From positions 1-64,000 of the forward strand of contig DJJR01000026.1 of NCBI GenBank assembly GCA_002434245.1: a stretch of 64,000 bases of DNA, in the 5' to 3' direction. The stretch is from Pelosinus fermentans. GTDB lineage: Bacteria; Bacillota; Negativicutes; DSM-13327. Below, one piece after another: positions 25,029-34,188 of the stretch. Each line of letters begins with the position of its first letter. Position 1 is the first letter of the stretch. Both the position numbers and the translations under genes were made by a program. The notes beneath the pieces are model-generated. The model worked only from the letters and a program-made list of their open reading frames with translations. It was not told the origin of the DNA and searched no databases.

Positions 25029-25060
25029 AAGGAGCCATTTCTTATGGCTCCTTTATTTAT
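25029..25060 (+). terminator. Terminator downstream of the sigma-54 regulator
   Basis: AAGGAGCCAT / ATGGCTCCTT perfect 10-bp stem with TTCTT loop and TATTTATT tail. Confidence 0.75.
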
Positions 25061-25073
25061 TGGCATAGAGGGG

Positions 25074-25090
25074 TTGGCATGATTTTTGCA
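25074..25090 (+). promoter_or_regulatory. Sigma-54 promoter of the CoA-transferase/thiolase operon
   Basis: TTGGCATGATTTTTGCA fits the -24/-12 consensus, with the same TTGGCATG block as the promoter at 18131. It lies 62 bases before the first start codon. Confidence 0.87.
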
Positions 25091-25151
25091 ATTCATTTAG
25101 CTACAAGAAGTGATGGGATGAACTGCTTTTTAGTTAAAGGAGGAGCACGGG

Positions 25152-25811
25152 ATGAGTAAGGTTATAAGTCAAGAAGAACTAGCTGCCCTTTTTGAAGATA
25201 AGGTGTCAGTCATGATGGGCGGATTTATGGGAGTTGGAGCACCGGCAGCCTTAGTCCGCATATTAGTAGAGCAAGGTGTGAAAGATCTTACGCTGATTAC
25301 CAGTGATACAGCTACACCTGATACAGGTGTGGGGCCATTGATCGTGAACCGGCAGGTAAAAAAGATCATTGCCTCGCATATTGGGACAAATCCAGAAACC
25401 GGCAGGCAGATGATTGCTGGCGAGACCGAAGTTGAGCTTGTACCTCAGGGGACTCTTGCTGAAAGAATTCGAGCTGGTGGTGCTGGTTTAGGAGGCATTT
25501 TGACTCCTACAGGGTTGGGAACAGTGGTGGAGGAAGGCAAAGAAAAATTACTGGTGAATGGGAAAGAGTATCTCCTGGAATTGCCTTTAAGAGCCGATAT
25601 CGCTCTATTGAAAGCATATAAGGCCGATAAAGCCGGTAACCTGGTATATCGTCAGTCGGCGCGAAATTTTAATCCAATTATGGCATTAGCCGCAGACTTG
25701 GTGATTGTGGAAGTGGAAGAAGTGGTTGAAGTGGGCGAGATTAAGCCGGATGAAGTAATGACCCCAGGGATTCTGGTTGACAAAGTTGTCTGCTGCGGGA
25801 GGATTTCGTAA
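25152..25811 (+). CDS. atoD: 3-oxoacid/acetate CoA-transferase, subunit A
   Basis: This 219-residue alpha subunit of a class I CoA-transferase carries the CoA-binding [16 protein letters not shown] segment and an [20 protein letters not shown] stretch typical of AtoD/ScoA. With subunit B it moves CoA between acyl-CoA and a free acid such as acetoacetate, butyrate or a branched acid. The start is ATG with AAAGGAGGAG upstream. Its stop shares a base with the start of the next gene. It heads a sigma-54-driven operon, as atoDAEB does in E. coli. Confidence 0.9.
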   Translation: MSKVISQEELAALFEDKVSVMMGGFMGVGAPAALVRILVEQGVKDLTLITSDTATPDTGVGPLIVNRQVKKIIASHIGTNPETGRQMIAGETEVELVPQGTLAERIRAGGAGLGGILTPTGLGTVVEEGKEKLLVNGKEYLLELPLRADIALLKAYKADKAGNLVYRQSARNFNPIMALAADLVIVEVEEVVEVGEIKPDEVMTPGILVDKVVCCGRIS

Positions 25812-26485
25812 TGAAAACATACAGTGCAAAAGAATTAATCGCTTGTAGAGTGGCTGGAGAAATGCGCGACGGGGATGTAGTAAATTTGGGAATTGGCTTG
25901 CCTACACTCGTTTCTAATTATTTACCGGAGGGCATTAACATAACCTTGCAGTCAGAAAATGGTTTTGTCGGACTGGCTCCTGTTGGCAGTGAGGTCGATC
26001 CTGATTTAGTGAATGCGGGAGGGAAACCTTCAGGTATTTTTCCAGGAGGAGCTACTTTTGACAGTTTCATGTCTTTTGCCTTGATTCGGGGCGGTCATGT
26101 AGATGTGACTGTGCTTGGTGGATTGCAGGTTGATCAGGATGGTAATTTGGCAAATTGGATGATCCCTGGGAAAATGGTTCCAGGCATGGGTGGTGCCATG
26201 GATTTAGTAGCTGGAGCGAAGAAGGTAATTGTTGCCATGGAGCATACAGCAAAAGATGGGGCAGCAAAAATCCTGAAAACATGCAGCCTTCCTTTAACAG
26301 GTAAAGGGGTTGTATCTCTAATTGTTACAGAGCTTGCTGTAATTAAAGTAACATCAGATGGGCTGCTGCTAGAAGAAATCTCACCTTTTACAACCGTAGA
26401 AGAAGTGGTTGCCAAGACAGAAGCAAAACTTATAATTTCTGATCATGTTGGGGTGATGAAGGGCTTAGAGCAATTAGAAAAGTAA
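25811..26485 (+). CDS. atoA: 3-oxoacid/acetate CoA-transferase, subunit B
   Basis: This 224-residue beta subunit holds the active-site Glu in the family motif SENGFVG ([13 protein letters not shown]), which forms the covalent CoA thioester. [15 protein letters not shown] and [15 protein letters not shown] are further landmarks. It overlaps subunit A by one base (TAATG arrangement), ensuring equal synthesis. The A2B2 enzyme would activate the acid produced or imported by the linked genes. Confidence 0.92.
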   Translation: MKTYSAKELIACRVAGEMRDGDVVNLGIGLPTLVSNYLPEGINITLQSENGFVGLAPVGSEVDPDLVNAGGKPSGIFPGGATFDSFMSFALIRGGHVDVTVLGGLQVDQDGNLANWMIPGKMVPGMGGAMDLVAGAKKVIVAMEHTAKDGAAKILKTCSLPLTGKGVVSLIVTELAVIKVTSDGLLLEEISPFTTVEEVVAKTEAKLIISDHVGVMKGLEQLEK

Positions 26486-26558
26486 GTATGAGAACAGGAT
26501 TCCGTTATAAATCGTAATTAGGGTTTATATAGAAAGACTACAAAAGGTGGCTGGTAAA

Positions 26559-27740
26559 ATGAAAGAAGTTGTAATTGTGAGTGCAGTTCGTACTGCAATT
26601 GGTGCTTATAATGGCAGTCTTGCGGATGTTTCTGCTGTAGAACTGGGAGCATTGGTCATTAAGGAAGCGATTAGAAGAGCCAATATCGATCCATCACAAG
26701 TAAGTGAAGTCATAATGGGTAATGTACTGCAGGCTGGTTTAGGACAAAATCCTGCTCGTCAAGCTGCTCTTAAAGCGGGAGTGCCGCTTCAGATTCCTGC
26801 CTTGAGCATTAATAAGGTATGCGGTTCCGGTTTAGAAGCTGTAAATCTGGCAGCTCGGACTATTTTAGCTGGCGATGGGGATGTGGTAGTAGCCGGTGGT
26901 ATGGAAAGCATGAGTAATGCCCCTTATTTACTGGAAAAAGCACGTCGGGGTTATCGGATGGGGCATAGCGAATTAATTGATTCCATGATTAAGGATGGTC
27001 TATGGTGTGCAACTAATGATTATCATATGGGCATTACTGCAGAAAATGTAGCACAGCAATATGGCATTACTCGCCACATGCAGGATGAGTTAGCAGCCAG
27101 CAGCCAGGGAAAGGCACTGCATGCCATTCTGGAAGGCCGTTTCGAAGATGAAATTATCCCTGTAGTGATTCCTCAGAAAAAAGGGGAGCCAATTGTTTTT
27201 GCTGCTGATGAACATCCCAAAAAAGGAACTACCGTTGAGAAATTAGCAGCATTACGTACTGCTTTTAAGAAAGATGGCACTGTAACAGCAGGAAATGCTT
27301 CCGGTCTGAATGATGGAGCTGCTGCATTGGTTGTGATGTCCTTGGATAAAGCGAAGGAACTAGGTCTTACACCAATCGCTCGTTTTGTTTCTTCCGGTTC
27401 TGCTGGCGTTGATCCTGGTATTATGGGGATCGGACCAGTGCCTGCGACGCAAAAGGCACTGGATAAAGCGAAACTGACGGTAGCAGACTTAGATTTAATT
27501 GAGGCGAATGAAGCCTTTGCCGCTCAATTTCTAGCTGTGGGTAAGGAATTGGGTTTTGATCAGAGCAAGGTGAATGTAAATGGGGGGGCTATTGCTCTTG
27601 GACATCCGGTGGGCGCGAGTGGTGCCAGAATTTTAGTGACACTGCTGTATGCCATGAAACAACGAGATGCGAAAGTAGGCTTGGCAACACTATGCATTGG
27701 CGGAGGCCAGGGCGTAGCAACAATTGTCGAAAAGATGTAA
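26559..27740 (+). CDS. atoB: Acetyl-CoA acetyltransferase (thiolase)
   Basis: This 393-residue thiolase catalyses reversible cleavage of acetoacetyl-CoA to two acetyl-CoA. Catalytic residues are visible: Cys in [11 protein letters not shown] (about residue 88), His in [16 protein letters not shown], and the second Cys in [11 protein letters not shown] 26559 gives the usual length and follows AGGTGG; a GTG 12 bases upstream overlaps that ribosome binding site. As the third gene after the CoA-transferase, it completes an acetoacetate-to-acetyl-CoA route. A terminator follows. Confidence 0.95.
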   Translation: MKEVVIVSAVRTAIGAYNGSLADVSAVELGALVIKEAIRRANIDPSQVSEVIMGNVLQAGLGQNPARQAALKAGVPLQIPALSINKVCGSGLEAVNLAARTILAGDGDVVVAGGMESMSNAPYLLEKARRGYRMGHSELIDSMIKDGLWCATNDYHMGITAENVAQQYGITRHMQDELAASSQGKALHAILEGRFEDEIIPVVIPQKKGEPIVFAADEHPKKGTTVEKLAALRTAFKKDGTVTAGNASGLNDGAAALVVMSLDKAKELGLTPIARFVSSGSAGVDPGIMGIGPVPATQKALDKAKLTVADLDLIEANEAFAAQFLAVGKELGFDQSKVNVNGGAIALGHPVGASGARILVTLLYAMKQRDAKVGLATLCIGGGQGVATIVEKM

Positions 27741-27743
27741 TAC

Positions 27744-27786
27744 ACGAGTGGCTGTCATATCTATGCAGCCACTCGTTCTTTTTTAT
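27744..27786 (+). terminator. Intrinsic terminator of the CoA-transferase operon
   Basis: ACGAGTGGCTG / CAGCCACTCGT, perfect 11-bp stem, then TCTTTTTT. Confidence 0.9.
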
Positions 27787-27977
27787 CCTTTGCCTGTTCA
27801 CGCGGCCTATAGCTGTTTTCCGCGGGAGCGCTATGTTCTTTAGAAGGACTTTAGTGTATAATGGTGAATAAATACTATAGTGTCATATATAAGAACGGTT
27901 ATTTTGATAATACTTGTATATTGGCTTGATATAAGGACAAAAATATGGAATGTCTATAGTGAGAGGAGAGATTTTTT

Positions 27978-28385
27978 ATGCAAATAAAACGTGTTGATTC
28001 AACTATTAATACAAATAAACTGCAAGAGTCGAAGGAATTCTATATGAAGCATTTTGATTTTCAATTAGTATATGAAAGTGATTGGTACATAGAATTAATT
28101 GCAAAGGACTTGCCGACCAATGGTATTAGCTTTACATTACCCCAAAGAGAAGAAGGGGAGTTTTTTAATGGAAAGGGTTTAATTATTTCCTTCCAGGTGG
28201 ATGATGTAGACGCTGAATATAAGCGCCTCAAGGAAGAAGGCGTCATTATATATCAAGAGATGCAGGATAAGCATTGGGGTGAAAGAAGCTTTGTAGTGAA
28301 TGACCCAAATGGTATTCATCTATACATTTATACACCGATTTCCCCAACACCCGAATACCAAAAGATTTATGATTCTTTTAAATAA
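27978..28385 (+). CDS. VOC-superfamily (glyoxalase/bleomycin resistance-like) protein
   Basis: This 135-residue protein has two beta-alpha-beta-beta-beta modules of the vicinal oxygen chelate fold: VDSTINTNKLQESKEFYMKH near the start and FVVNDPNGIHLYIYTPI at the end. Members are metal-dependent lyases, isomerases, dioxygenases or antibiotic-binding proteins, and the sequence does not say which. The metal-ligand positions are not clearly preserved, so a binding role is possible. It is a single-gene unit with AGAGGAGAG before the ATG and its own terminator. Confidence 0.8.
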   Translation: MQIKRVDSTINTNKLQESKEFYMKHFDFQLVYESDWYIELIAKDLPTNGISFTLPQREEGEFFNGKGLIISFQVDDVDAEYKRLKEEGVIIYQEMQDKHWGERSFVVNDPNGIHLYIYTPISPTPEYQKIYDSFK

Positions 28386-28400
28386 GAGTAGAGTATTGAG

Positions 28401-28434
28401 AAAGCAGCCATTTTGAAAAGTGGCTGCTTTTTTT
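28401..28434 (+). terminator. Intrinsic terminator of the VOC gene
   Basis: AAAGCAGCCA / TGGCTGCTTT perfect stem followed by TTTT. Confidence 0.9.
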
Positions 28435-28501
28435 AGCATCCGAATTTATAATTTTTGAGGAGAACGTTGAAACACAAAGGAGAGTAAAAATTAAAACCTT
28501 T

Positions 28502-28596
28502 TGAACCGCGAAGGTACGAAGAACAGGAAGGACACGAAGGGGGCCATACTTACTATTCCTTCGTGTCCTTTGTATTCTTCGCGTCTTCGCGTTTCG
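28502..28596. repeat. Palindromic intergenic repeat, CGAAG subtype
   Basis: Left arm (28502-28540), starting GAACCGCGAAGGTACGAAG, and right arm (28558-28596), ending TCTTCGCGTTTCG, are imperfect reverse complements. The arms are built from CGAAG words every 7-10 bases. The same type recurs at 54835-55144. It lies in the gene-free stretch 28435-28842, where I see nothing else certain. Confidence 0.8.
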
Positions 28597-28842
28597 TTGC
28601 TTTTTTTATACTGATAAGAAGAACGGTTATTTTTTTTACGGGCATGCCAGCCTTTTTCTATTTTGTAATCACTAAATAGAGTCGAATGAATGATTAGAAA
28701 AATTTAACAAACAAGAATAGGAAAACCAAAAAAAATGTCGAAGATTATGTAATAATAATTCTTTTATTTAAAAAATTTCCTAAATTGCCAGTTATTGATG
28801 TTTTTTTATGTCAGTTATGAAGATGCTGAATCAGGAGTGAGT

Positions 28843-31464
28843 ATGATGAATAGAGAATCTATACCAAAAAGTCCATTGGGTATTGCAATTATTTATATTT
28901 TATTAGGCAGTGTATGGGTATTGTTTTCAGATAGCATGATTGAGCAAATATTTAATGATATAAAGATCATCACTGCTTTAGCCATATCAAAGGGCTGGTT
29001 TTTTATTTTATGTACGGGGTGGTTGCTCTATCGTCTTATTAAGCAGTCTCAGAAAACATTAATGACACAAAACATTGCTCTTGAGGTTTTAGGCGAAGAG
29101 CGCTTAGCGTCAGAAGAAGAATTGCGGCAGCAGCTAGATGAGCTGCTCAGCCGTGAAGAGGAAATTCGCAGACAAAACTTAGTGCTGGTTTCACTGAATG
29201 AAACTGCTTTGGGACTTATGAACCGTTTGAATTCAAATGAATTATTACGGGATATCGTTGTAAGTGCAGCGAAACTTATTAATACGCCTCATGGATATCT
29301 ATGTTTAATCGATGAAGAACAGGGCGTTTGCAGAAGGCTGATCGGTACAGGTGCCTATGAAGGGGAGACTGGCCGCCTGGATAAGCTGACGGATGGGCTG
29401 GTTGGGGAAGTGTACAGGATCGGGAAAATTAAAGTGGTCGATGATTATAGTACATGGGAGAAACGTTTTACAGATCCCTATTTTGACAATATGCATTGTA
29501 CGGTACAGGTGCCTTTTAAGTCAGAAGGAAAAGTATTTGGCACATTAGGCTTGTCCTTTGCTGAGCCAGAAAGGAGGTTTAAAGTAAGTGAACTTGATTT
29601 ATTAACACGCTTTGCTGAATTAGCTTCGATTGCTCTTGATAATGCCAATTTATTTACTACCTATAAAACTGAGCTTATAGAACGCAGACAAACCCAAAAA
29701 GCTTTACAGATCTCTCAAGCCAATTATCGGGCAATATTTGATGCAGCCAGTGATGGAATTATTGTTCATGATGCTGCTACAGGAGAAATTATCGATAGTA
29801 ATCAAAAGGTTGAAGAGTTGTATGGTTTTTCTCGTGAGGAAATGATTTCACGAGGTTTAGATGGACTGGGCAATCATCAATTACCCTATAGTGGGAAGGA
29901 TGCGTTAGAATGGATTCACCGGGCTGCGGCGGGAAAATCCCAGCTTTTTGAATGGATGATCCAAAGGAAAAATGGAGAAAACATCTGGGTGGAAATTAAT
30001 TTGAAAAATGCCGAAATTGCTGGAAGAGAGTGTATATTAGCTGTAATCCGTGATATTCGGAGACGAAAGCGAAGGGAAATCGAGCTTCATAAAATTCAAA
30101 GTAACAATCAGGCACTGATTAATGCCATTCCGGATAATATGTTTCTTATACGGTGTGACAGTATTATAATGGATTGCAAAATAAATAGTCCCCATTTGTA
30201 CTATTTATGCTCCGATGAAATCATTGGGGAAAGTGTTTTTCAAGTCTTTCAGCCAAATCTTGCCGAACAGACGATGGACGCAGTCGTGGAAGCGGTTACG
30301 CGTGGAAAGCTGCAAATCTATGAATTCCAAATGACAAAGGACCAAAATCAATATTATTTTGAAGCACGGATTGTACCAAGTGGTGACGAGGAAGTTCTGG
30401 CAATTGTCCGCGATGTAACGAATCGAAGGCAAATCGAGGAAAAGCTGGCTTATTTGAGCCAGCATGATGCAATGACTGGTTTATACAATCGGGCCTATTT
30501 CGAAGAAGAAATGAGAAGAATGAGCGCTATACGCAATGTGGCTGCAGGGATTATCATTTGTGATTTGGACGGCTTAAAACTTGTGAATGATACGTTAGGT
30601 CATAGTATGGGCGATGAAGTTTTGAAAGCTGTCGCTGGTGTTCTTAAAAAGGCATTTCATCCACAGGATTTAATTGCGCGAATTGGCGGAGATGAATTTG
30701 CTGTACTGCTTCCTTCTAATTCCCGATCCGCTTTTAAAATTGCTTGTTCTCGTATTCATAAATTAATCGAAGAATACAATGGCAGCAGGCCTATTGTACC
30801 TCTTAGCTTGTCGATCGGATTTGCTGTAACCAAAGAAACTCCTACGGATATGAATGCTTTGTTTAAAGAAGCAGATAACTATATGTACAGAGAAAAATTG
30901 CAGCGTCATCAAAGTAACAAAAATACAATTGTTCAAGCATTAATGAGTGCCTTAGAAGCTCGAGACTTTATTACAGAGGGACATGGCGAACGGATGAAGG
31001 AATTCATAGTGTCTTTGGCAAATGCCGCAGGTGTACCTAAGCAAAGCTTTGCAGATCTTCGCCTTTTTGCTCAATATCATGACTTGGGAAAAGTTGGAAT
31101 ATCTGATGAGATTTTATTTAAGCCATTTCCGTTCACTAAAGAAGAATTTACAATTATGAAACAGCATTCAGAAATTGGTTATCGTATCGCCCAAACCACT
31201 CCAGAATTAGAACCAATTTCGGAGTGGATACTAAAGCATCATGAAAGGTGGGATGGAACAGGATACCCTTTGGGTATTGGAGGTAATGAAATTCCTGTGG
31301 AATGCCGTATTTTATCCATTGTAGATTCGTATGATGCTATGACCAATGATCGTCCTCAACGCAAAGCAATGAGTCATGAAACTGCAATCGCCGAACTGCG
31401 CAAATGCGCAGGCACCCAATTTGATCCTCGTTTAGTGGAGTTATTTATACAATTACTAGTTTGA
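28843..31464 (+). CDS. GAF-PAS-GGDEF-HD-GYP cyclic-di-GMP signalling protein
   Basis: This protein of about 873 residues has two N-terminal membrane spans (about 11-30 and 42-62), a coiled stretch (70-110), a GAF domain (115-265), two PAS domains (about 290-410 and 425-540), a GGDEF domain (560-690) and a C-terminal HD-GYP domain (700-870). The cyclase motif ARIGGDEF is intact. The inhibitory RxxD site five residues before it reads HPQD, so product inhibition is probably lost. The phosphodiesterase has HDLGK and HHERWDGTGYP. Both enzyme domains look active, so net output must depend on the sensors. AGGAG lies 5 bases before ATG 28843; ATG 28846 is equally good. Confidence 0.92.
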   Translation: MMNRESIPKSPLGIAIIYILLGSVWVLFSDSMIEQIFNDIKIITALAISKGWFFILCTGWLLYRLIKQSQKTLMTQNIALEVLGEERLASEEELRQQLDELLSREEEIRRQNLVLVSLNETALGLMNRLNSNELLRDIVVSAAKLINTPHGYLCLIDEEQGVCRRLIGTGAYEGETGRLDKLTDGLVGEVYRIGKIKVVDDYSTWEKRFTDPYFDNMHCTVQVPFKSEGKVFGTLGLSFAEPERRFKVSELDLLTRFAELASIALDNANLFTTYKTELIERRQTQKALQISQANYRAIFDAASDGIIVHDAATGEIIDSNQKVEELYGFSREEMISRGLDGLGNHQLPYSGKDALEWIHRAAAGKSQLFEWMIQRKNGENIWVEINLKNAEIAGRECILAVIRDIRRRKRREIELHKIQSNNQALINAIPDNMFLIRCDSIIMDCKINSPHLYYLCSDEIIGESVFQVFQPNLAEQTMDAVVEAVTRGKLQIYEFQMTKDQNQYYFEARIVPSGDEEVLAIVRDVTNRRQIEEKLAYLSQHDAMTGLYNRAYFEEEMRRMSAIRNVAAGIIICDLDGLKLVNDTLGHSMGDEVLKAVAGVLKKAFHPQDLIARIGGDEFAVLLPSNSRSAFKIACSRIHKLIEEYNGSRPIVPLSLSIGFAVTKETPTDMNALFKEADNYMYREKLQRHQSNKNTIVQALMSALEARDFITEGHGERMKEFIVSLANAAGVPKQSFADLRLFAQYHDLGKVGISDEILFKPFPFTKEEFTIMKQHSEIGYRIAQTTPELEPISEWILKHHERWDGTGYPLGIGGNEIPVECRILSIVDSYDAMTNDRPQRKAMSHETAIAELRKCAGTQFDPRLVELFIQLLV

Positions 31465-31479
31465 AAAATAAAAAATAAT

Positions 31480-31568
31480 GAACCGCAGAGGCGCAGAGAA
31501 CACAGAGAAGATATTGGGTTTAAAATATTCTATCCTCTCAGTGTCCTCTGCGCCCTCTGCGGTTAACG
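31480..31568. repeat. Palindromic intergenic repeat, CAGAG subtype
   Basis: Left arm GAACCGCAGAGGCGCAGAG and right arm CTCTGCGCCCTCTGCGGTT are nearly perfect reverse complements around an AT-rich centre. It begins 16 bases after the c-di-GMP gene and precedes its terminator. Related copies lie at 54947-55026 and 56602-56713. Confidence 0.8.
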
Positions 31569-31602
31569 TTCTCTTTACAGAAACAAAAGTAAAGATATTT
31601 TT

Positions 31603-31636
31603 ACAGATATAGCAATGCAGCTACATCTGTTTTTTT
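31603..31636 (+). terminator. Terminator after the c-di-GMP signalling gene
   Basis: ACAGATATAGC / GCTACATCTGT (one mismatch) followed by a T run. Confidence 0.7.
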
Positions 31637-31824
31637 ATAAAAAAAATAATTCAAGACAGGAATATGGTATGAGTATGTCCAATATAGAAAAAGGAAAAAT
31701 TTTACAAATAAATAAACCTGCTCATAAAAAAATAGTCATGTTTGGAAATGGTCGCGCATAGTATAGGAAATGGGCTGCATGAGTTTTTGTGGCATGGGTA
31801 GAAAATGAATGGGGGATTTATGTT

Positions 31825-33012
31825 ATGCGTAAAAAGGAATGTATTGCTATGATATTAGCAGGTGGGCAGGGAAGCAGGCTGGGAAGCTTGACAAGCAAGA
31901 TCGCGAAGCCAGCCGTGCCTTTTGGCGGTAAGTATCGTATTATCGATTTTCCTTTGAGCAATTGCCACAACTCTGGAATTGATACGGTGGGAGTGTTGAC
32001 CCAGTATCGTCCTCTGGCTTTGCACAGCTATATCGGAATCGGTAGTCCATGGGACTTGGATCGCAGAGACGGCGGGGTGTATGTTTTGCCTCCTTATGCC
32101 CAGGAAGGTGGTGCAGAATGGTATAAAGGGACAGCAGATGCAATATATCAAAATTTAAATTTTATTGATATGATCAACCCTAACTATGTATTGGTCTTAT
32201 CAGGTGATCATATTTACAACATGGATTATTCACTAATGCTGGAGCGCCATAAGAAGCAAAAAGCAGAAGCTACGATTTCGGTAATTGAAGTACCTTGGCA
32301 TGAGACCTCGCGCTTTGGCATTATGAATACGGATGAACAGGGCAGAATTACAGAATTTATTGAAAAGCCTAAAGAAGCGAACAGTAATTTGGCCTCCATG
32401 GGAATTTACATTTTTAATTGGCGTTTATTGCGAAAGTGTTTAGAAGATGACCGCAAAAATGCCCTTTCCAGTCATGATTTCGGCAAAGATATCATTCCTA
32501 AATTATTGATGGATGGTCATCGTTTATTTGCATATTATTTTAAAGGATATTGGAAGGATGTAGGAACAGTAGAAAGCTTTTGGGAAGCGAATATGGATTT
32601 ATTAGCGGATGAGCCGGAGCTGGACTTATACAATCCTAATTGGCGGGTTTATTCTGTAAATCCTACCAGGCCGGCCCATTATATTGGCACTACGGCAAAG
32701 ATCACTCGTTCTTTGGTGAGTGAAGGCTGCTCAATTTTAGGCGAGGTGGAACATTCTGTAATTTTTCCCGGTGTACATATTGAGGAAGGGGCTATCATTA
32801 AGGATTCCATTGTTATGCCCTATGTTACTATCAGCAGAGACGCGCAGATTTACCGAGGAATTATCGGACGAAAAAGCTTAATCGAAGAAGGCGCTTTGAT
32901 TGGTTCCATCAATCATGAAGGGATATGTGTCATAGAAGAAAACATCATCATACCCAGTGATGCTCAAATTCTAGAGAATCATATGATAAGTAAACAAAAA
33001 CAGGTGGGATAA
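31825..33012 (+). CDS. glgC: Glucose-1-phosphate adenylyltransferase, copy 1
   Basis: This 395-residue enzyme makes ADP-glucose from glucose-1-phosphate and ATP, the committed step of glycogen synthesis. It has the nucleotidyl-transferase motif [12 protein letters not shown] with [15 protein letters not shown], the [11 protein letters not shown] metal site, the substrate FIEKP motif, and a C-terminal left-handed beta-helix of hexapeptide repeats. ATG 31825 follows GGGGG by 9 bases. A second glgC at 41316 is very similar through residue 290 but diverges at the C-terminus, where allosteric control resides. glgD follows one base after the stop. Confidence 0.95.
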   Translation: MRKKECIAMILAGGQGSRLGSLTSKIAKPAVPFGGKYRIIDFPLSNCHNSGIDTVGVLTQYRPLALHSYIGIGSPWDLDRRDGGVYVLPPYAQEGGAEWYKGTADAIYQNLNFIDMINPNYVLVLSGDHIYNMDYSLMLERHKKQKAEATISVIEVPWHETSRFGIMNTDEQGRITEFIEKPKEANSNLASMGIYIFNWRLLRKCLEDDRKNALSSHDFGKDIIPKLLMDGHRLFAYYFKGYWKDVGTVESFWEANMDLLADEPELDLYNPNWRVYSVNPTRPAHYIGTTAKITRSLVSEGCSILGEVEHSVIFPGVHIEEGAIIKDSIVMPYVTISRDAQIYRGIIGRKSLIEEGALIGSINHEGICVIEENIIIPSDAQILENHMISKQKQVG

Positions 33013-33013
33013 G

Positions 33014-34129
33014 ATGCAAAACGTTATGGGAATTATTAATTTGAATCTTGGTCAGGATCTTTTAAAAGAGCTCACTATGGGAAGACCATTGGCGGCTCTT
33101 CCTTTTGGCGGCAGGTATCGGTTGATTGATTTTATTTTATCCAATATGGTGAATTCAGGAATGCAGAATGTAGGGATTTTGGTACAAGATAAATATCGGG
33201 CATTAATGGATCATTTGCGTTCAGGGAAGGAGTGGGATTTAGCCCGGAAAAGAGATGGTTTATTTATCTTACCTCCTAATCCTAATCCGTATTCATCGGG
33301 AGGATGCCGGGGGAGTGTAGAAAATTTTTATAATAATTTAGACTACATTGAAAGCAGCAGGCAGGAATATATGCTGATTGCTGGCAGTCATATTGTCTGC
33401 AACTTGAATTATCGTAAAGCTTTTAAGTTTCATAAAGATATGAATGCAGACATTACAATATTATATAAGGAATATGATGCAGAGGATGAACTTTCCCAAT
33501 ATACCATTCTGGATTGTCAGCCTGACGGCCGAATTAGCGACATGGGCAGTCAATCATCTAGAACCTCGTCCCGTAAAGTTTCCATGGAGATGTATCTGAT
33601 TGAAAAGGGGTTATTGGTAGAATTGATCAAAGACTGCCAGGCACGAGGCGGCTGGGATTTTGTAAAGGACGTTTTAATTAAAAATATAGATAAACTAAAG
33701 ATGTTTGGTTATCCTTATAAGGGATATGCGGCCAGGATTGATTCCATAAAAAATTATTATCGTCACAATATGGATTTGCTTAGGCCGGAGAAGTGGGAGG
33801 AATTATTCTTCAAATCAGGACTTGTGTACACGAAAGTAAAAGATGAAGCCCCGGTCAAGTATAAGGAAAATGCCAGAGCCTTTAATACGATGATTGCCAA
33901 TGGCTGCATCATTGAGGGACGTGTGGAAAACAGTATATTGTTTCGCGGCGTCAAGGTACATAAAGGTGCATATATTAAGGACAGTATTATTATGCAAAAA
34001 TGTGAAATAGCTGAAAATGCAATTATTGAAAATGTAATCTGTGATAAAAATGTATGTATTACCCAAGGTAAATGGTTAAAAGGGGAGAAGAACTATCCTC
34101 TCGTAGTGGCAAAGGGGACCATCGTATAA
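33014..34129 (+). CDS. glgD: GlgD, regulatory subunit of ADP-glucose pyrophosphorylase, copy 1
   Basis: The 371 residues align with GlgC but the catalytic loop is degenerate: the N-terminus reads MGIINLNLGQD instead of the GGxGxRL motif. In Firmicutes such GlgD proteins pair with GlgC and raise its activity. PFGGRYRLIDFILSNMVNSG and the DEAPVKYKENARAFNTMI block are family landmarks. Start is one base after the glgC stop, implying coupled translation. A second copy is at 42531. Confidence 0.92.
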   Translation: MQNVMGIINLNLGQDLLKELTMGRPLAALPFGGRYRLIDFILSNMVNSGMQNVGILVQDKYRALMDHLRSGKEWDLARKRDGLFILPPNPNPYSSGGCRGSVENFYNNLDYIESSRQEYMLIAGSHIVCNLNYRKAFKFHKDMNADITILYKEYDAEDELSQYTILDCQPDGRISDMGSQSSRTSSRKVSMEMYLIEKGLLVELIKDCQARGGWDFVKDVLIKNIDKLKMFGYPYKGYAARIDSIKNYYRHNMDLLRPEKWEELFFKSGLVYTKVKDEAPVKYKENARAFNTMIANGCIIEGRVENSILFRGVKVHKGAYIKDSIIMQKCEIAENAIIENVICDKNVCITQGKWLKGEKNYPLVVAKGTIV

Positions 34130-34188
34130 GTACAGGGGAGTGAGCAAAAGATTATCCTTCAGAATTAGTCATTTTCAGGAGGTTTTTT

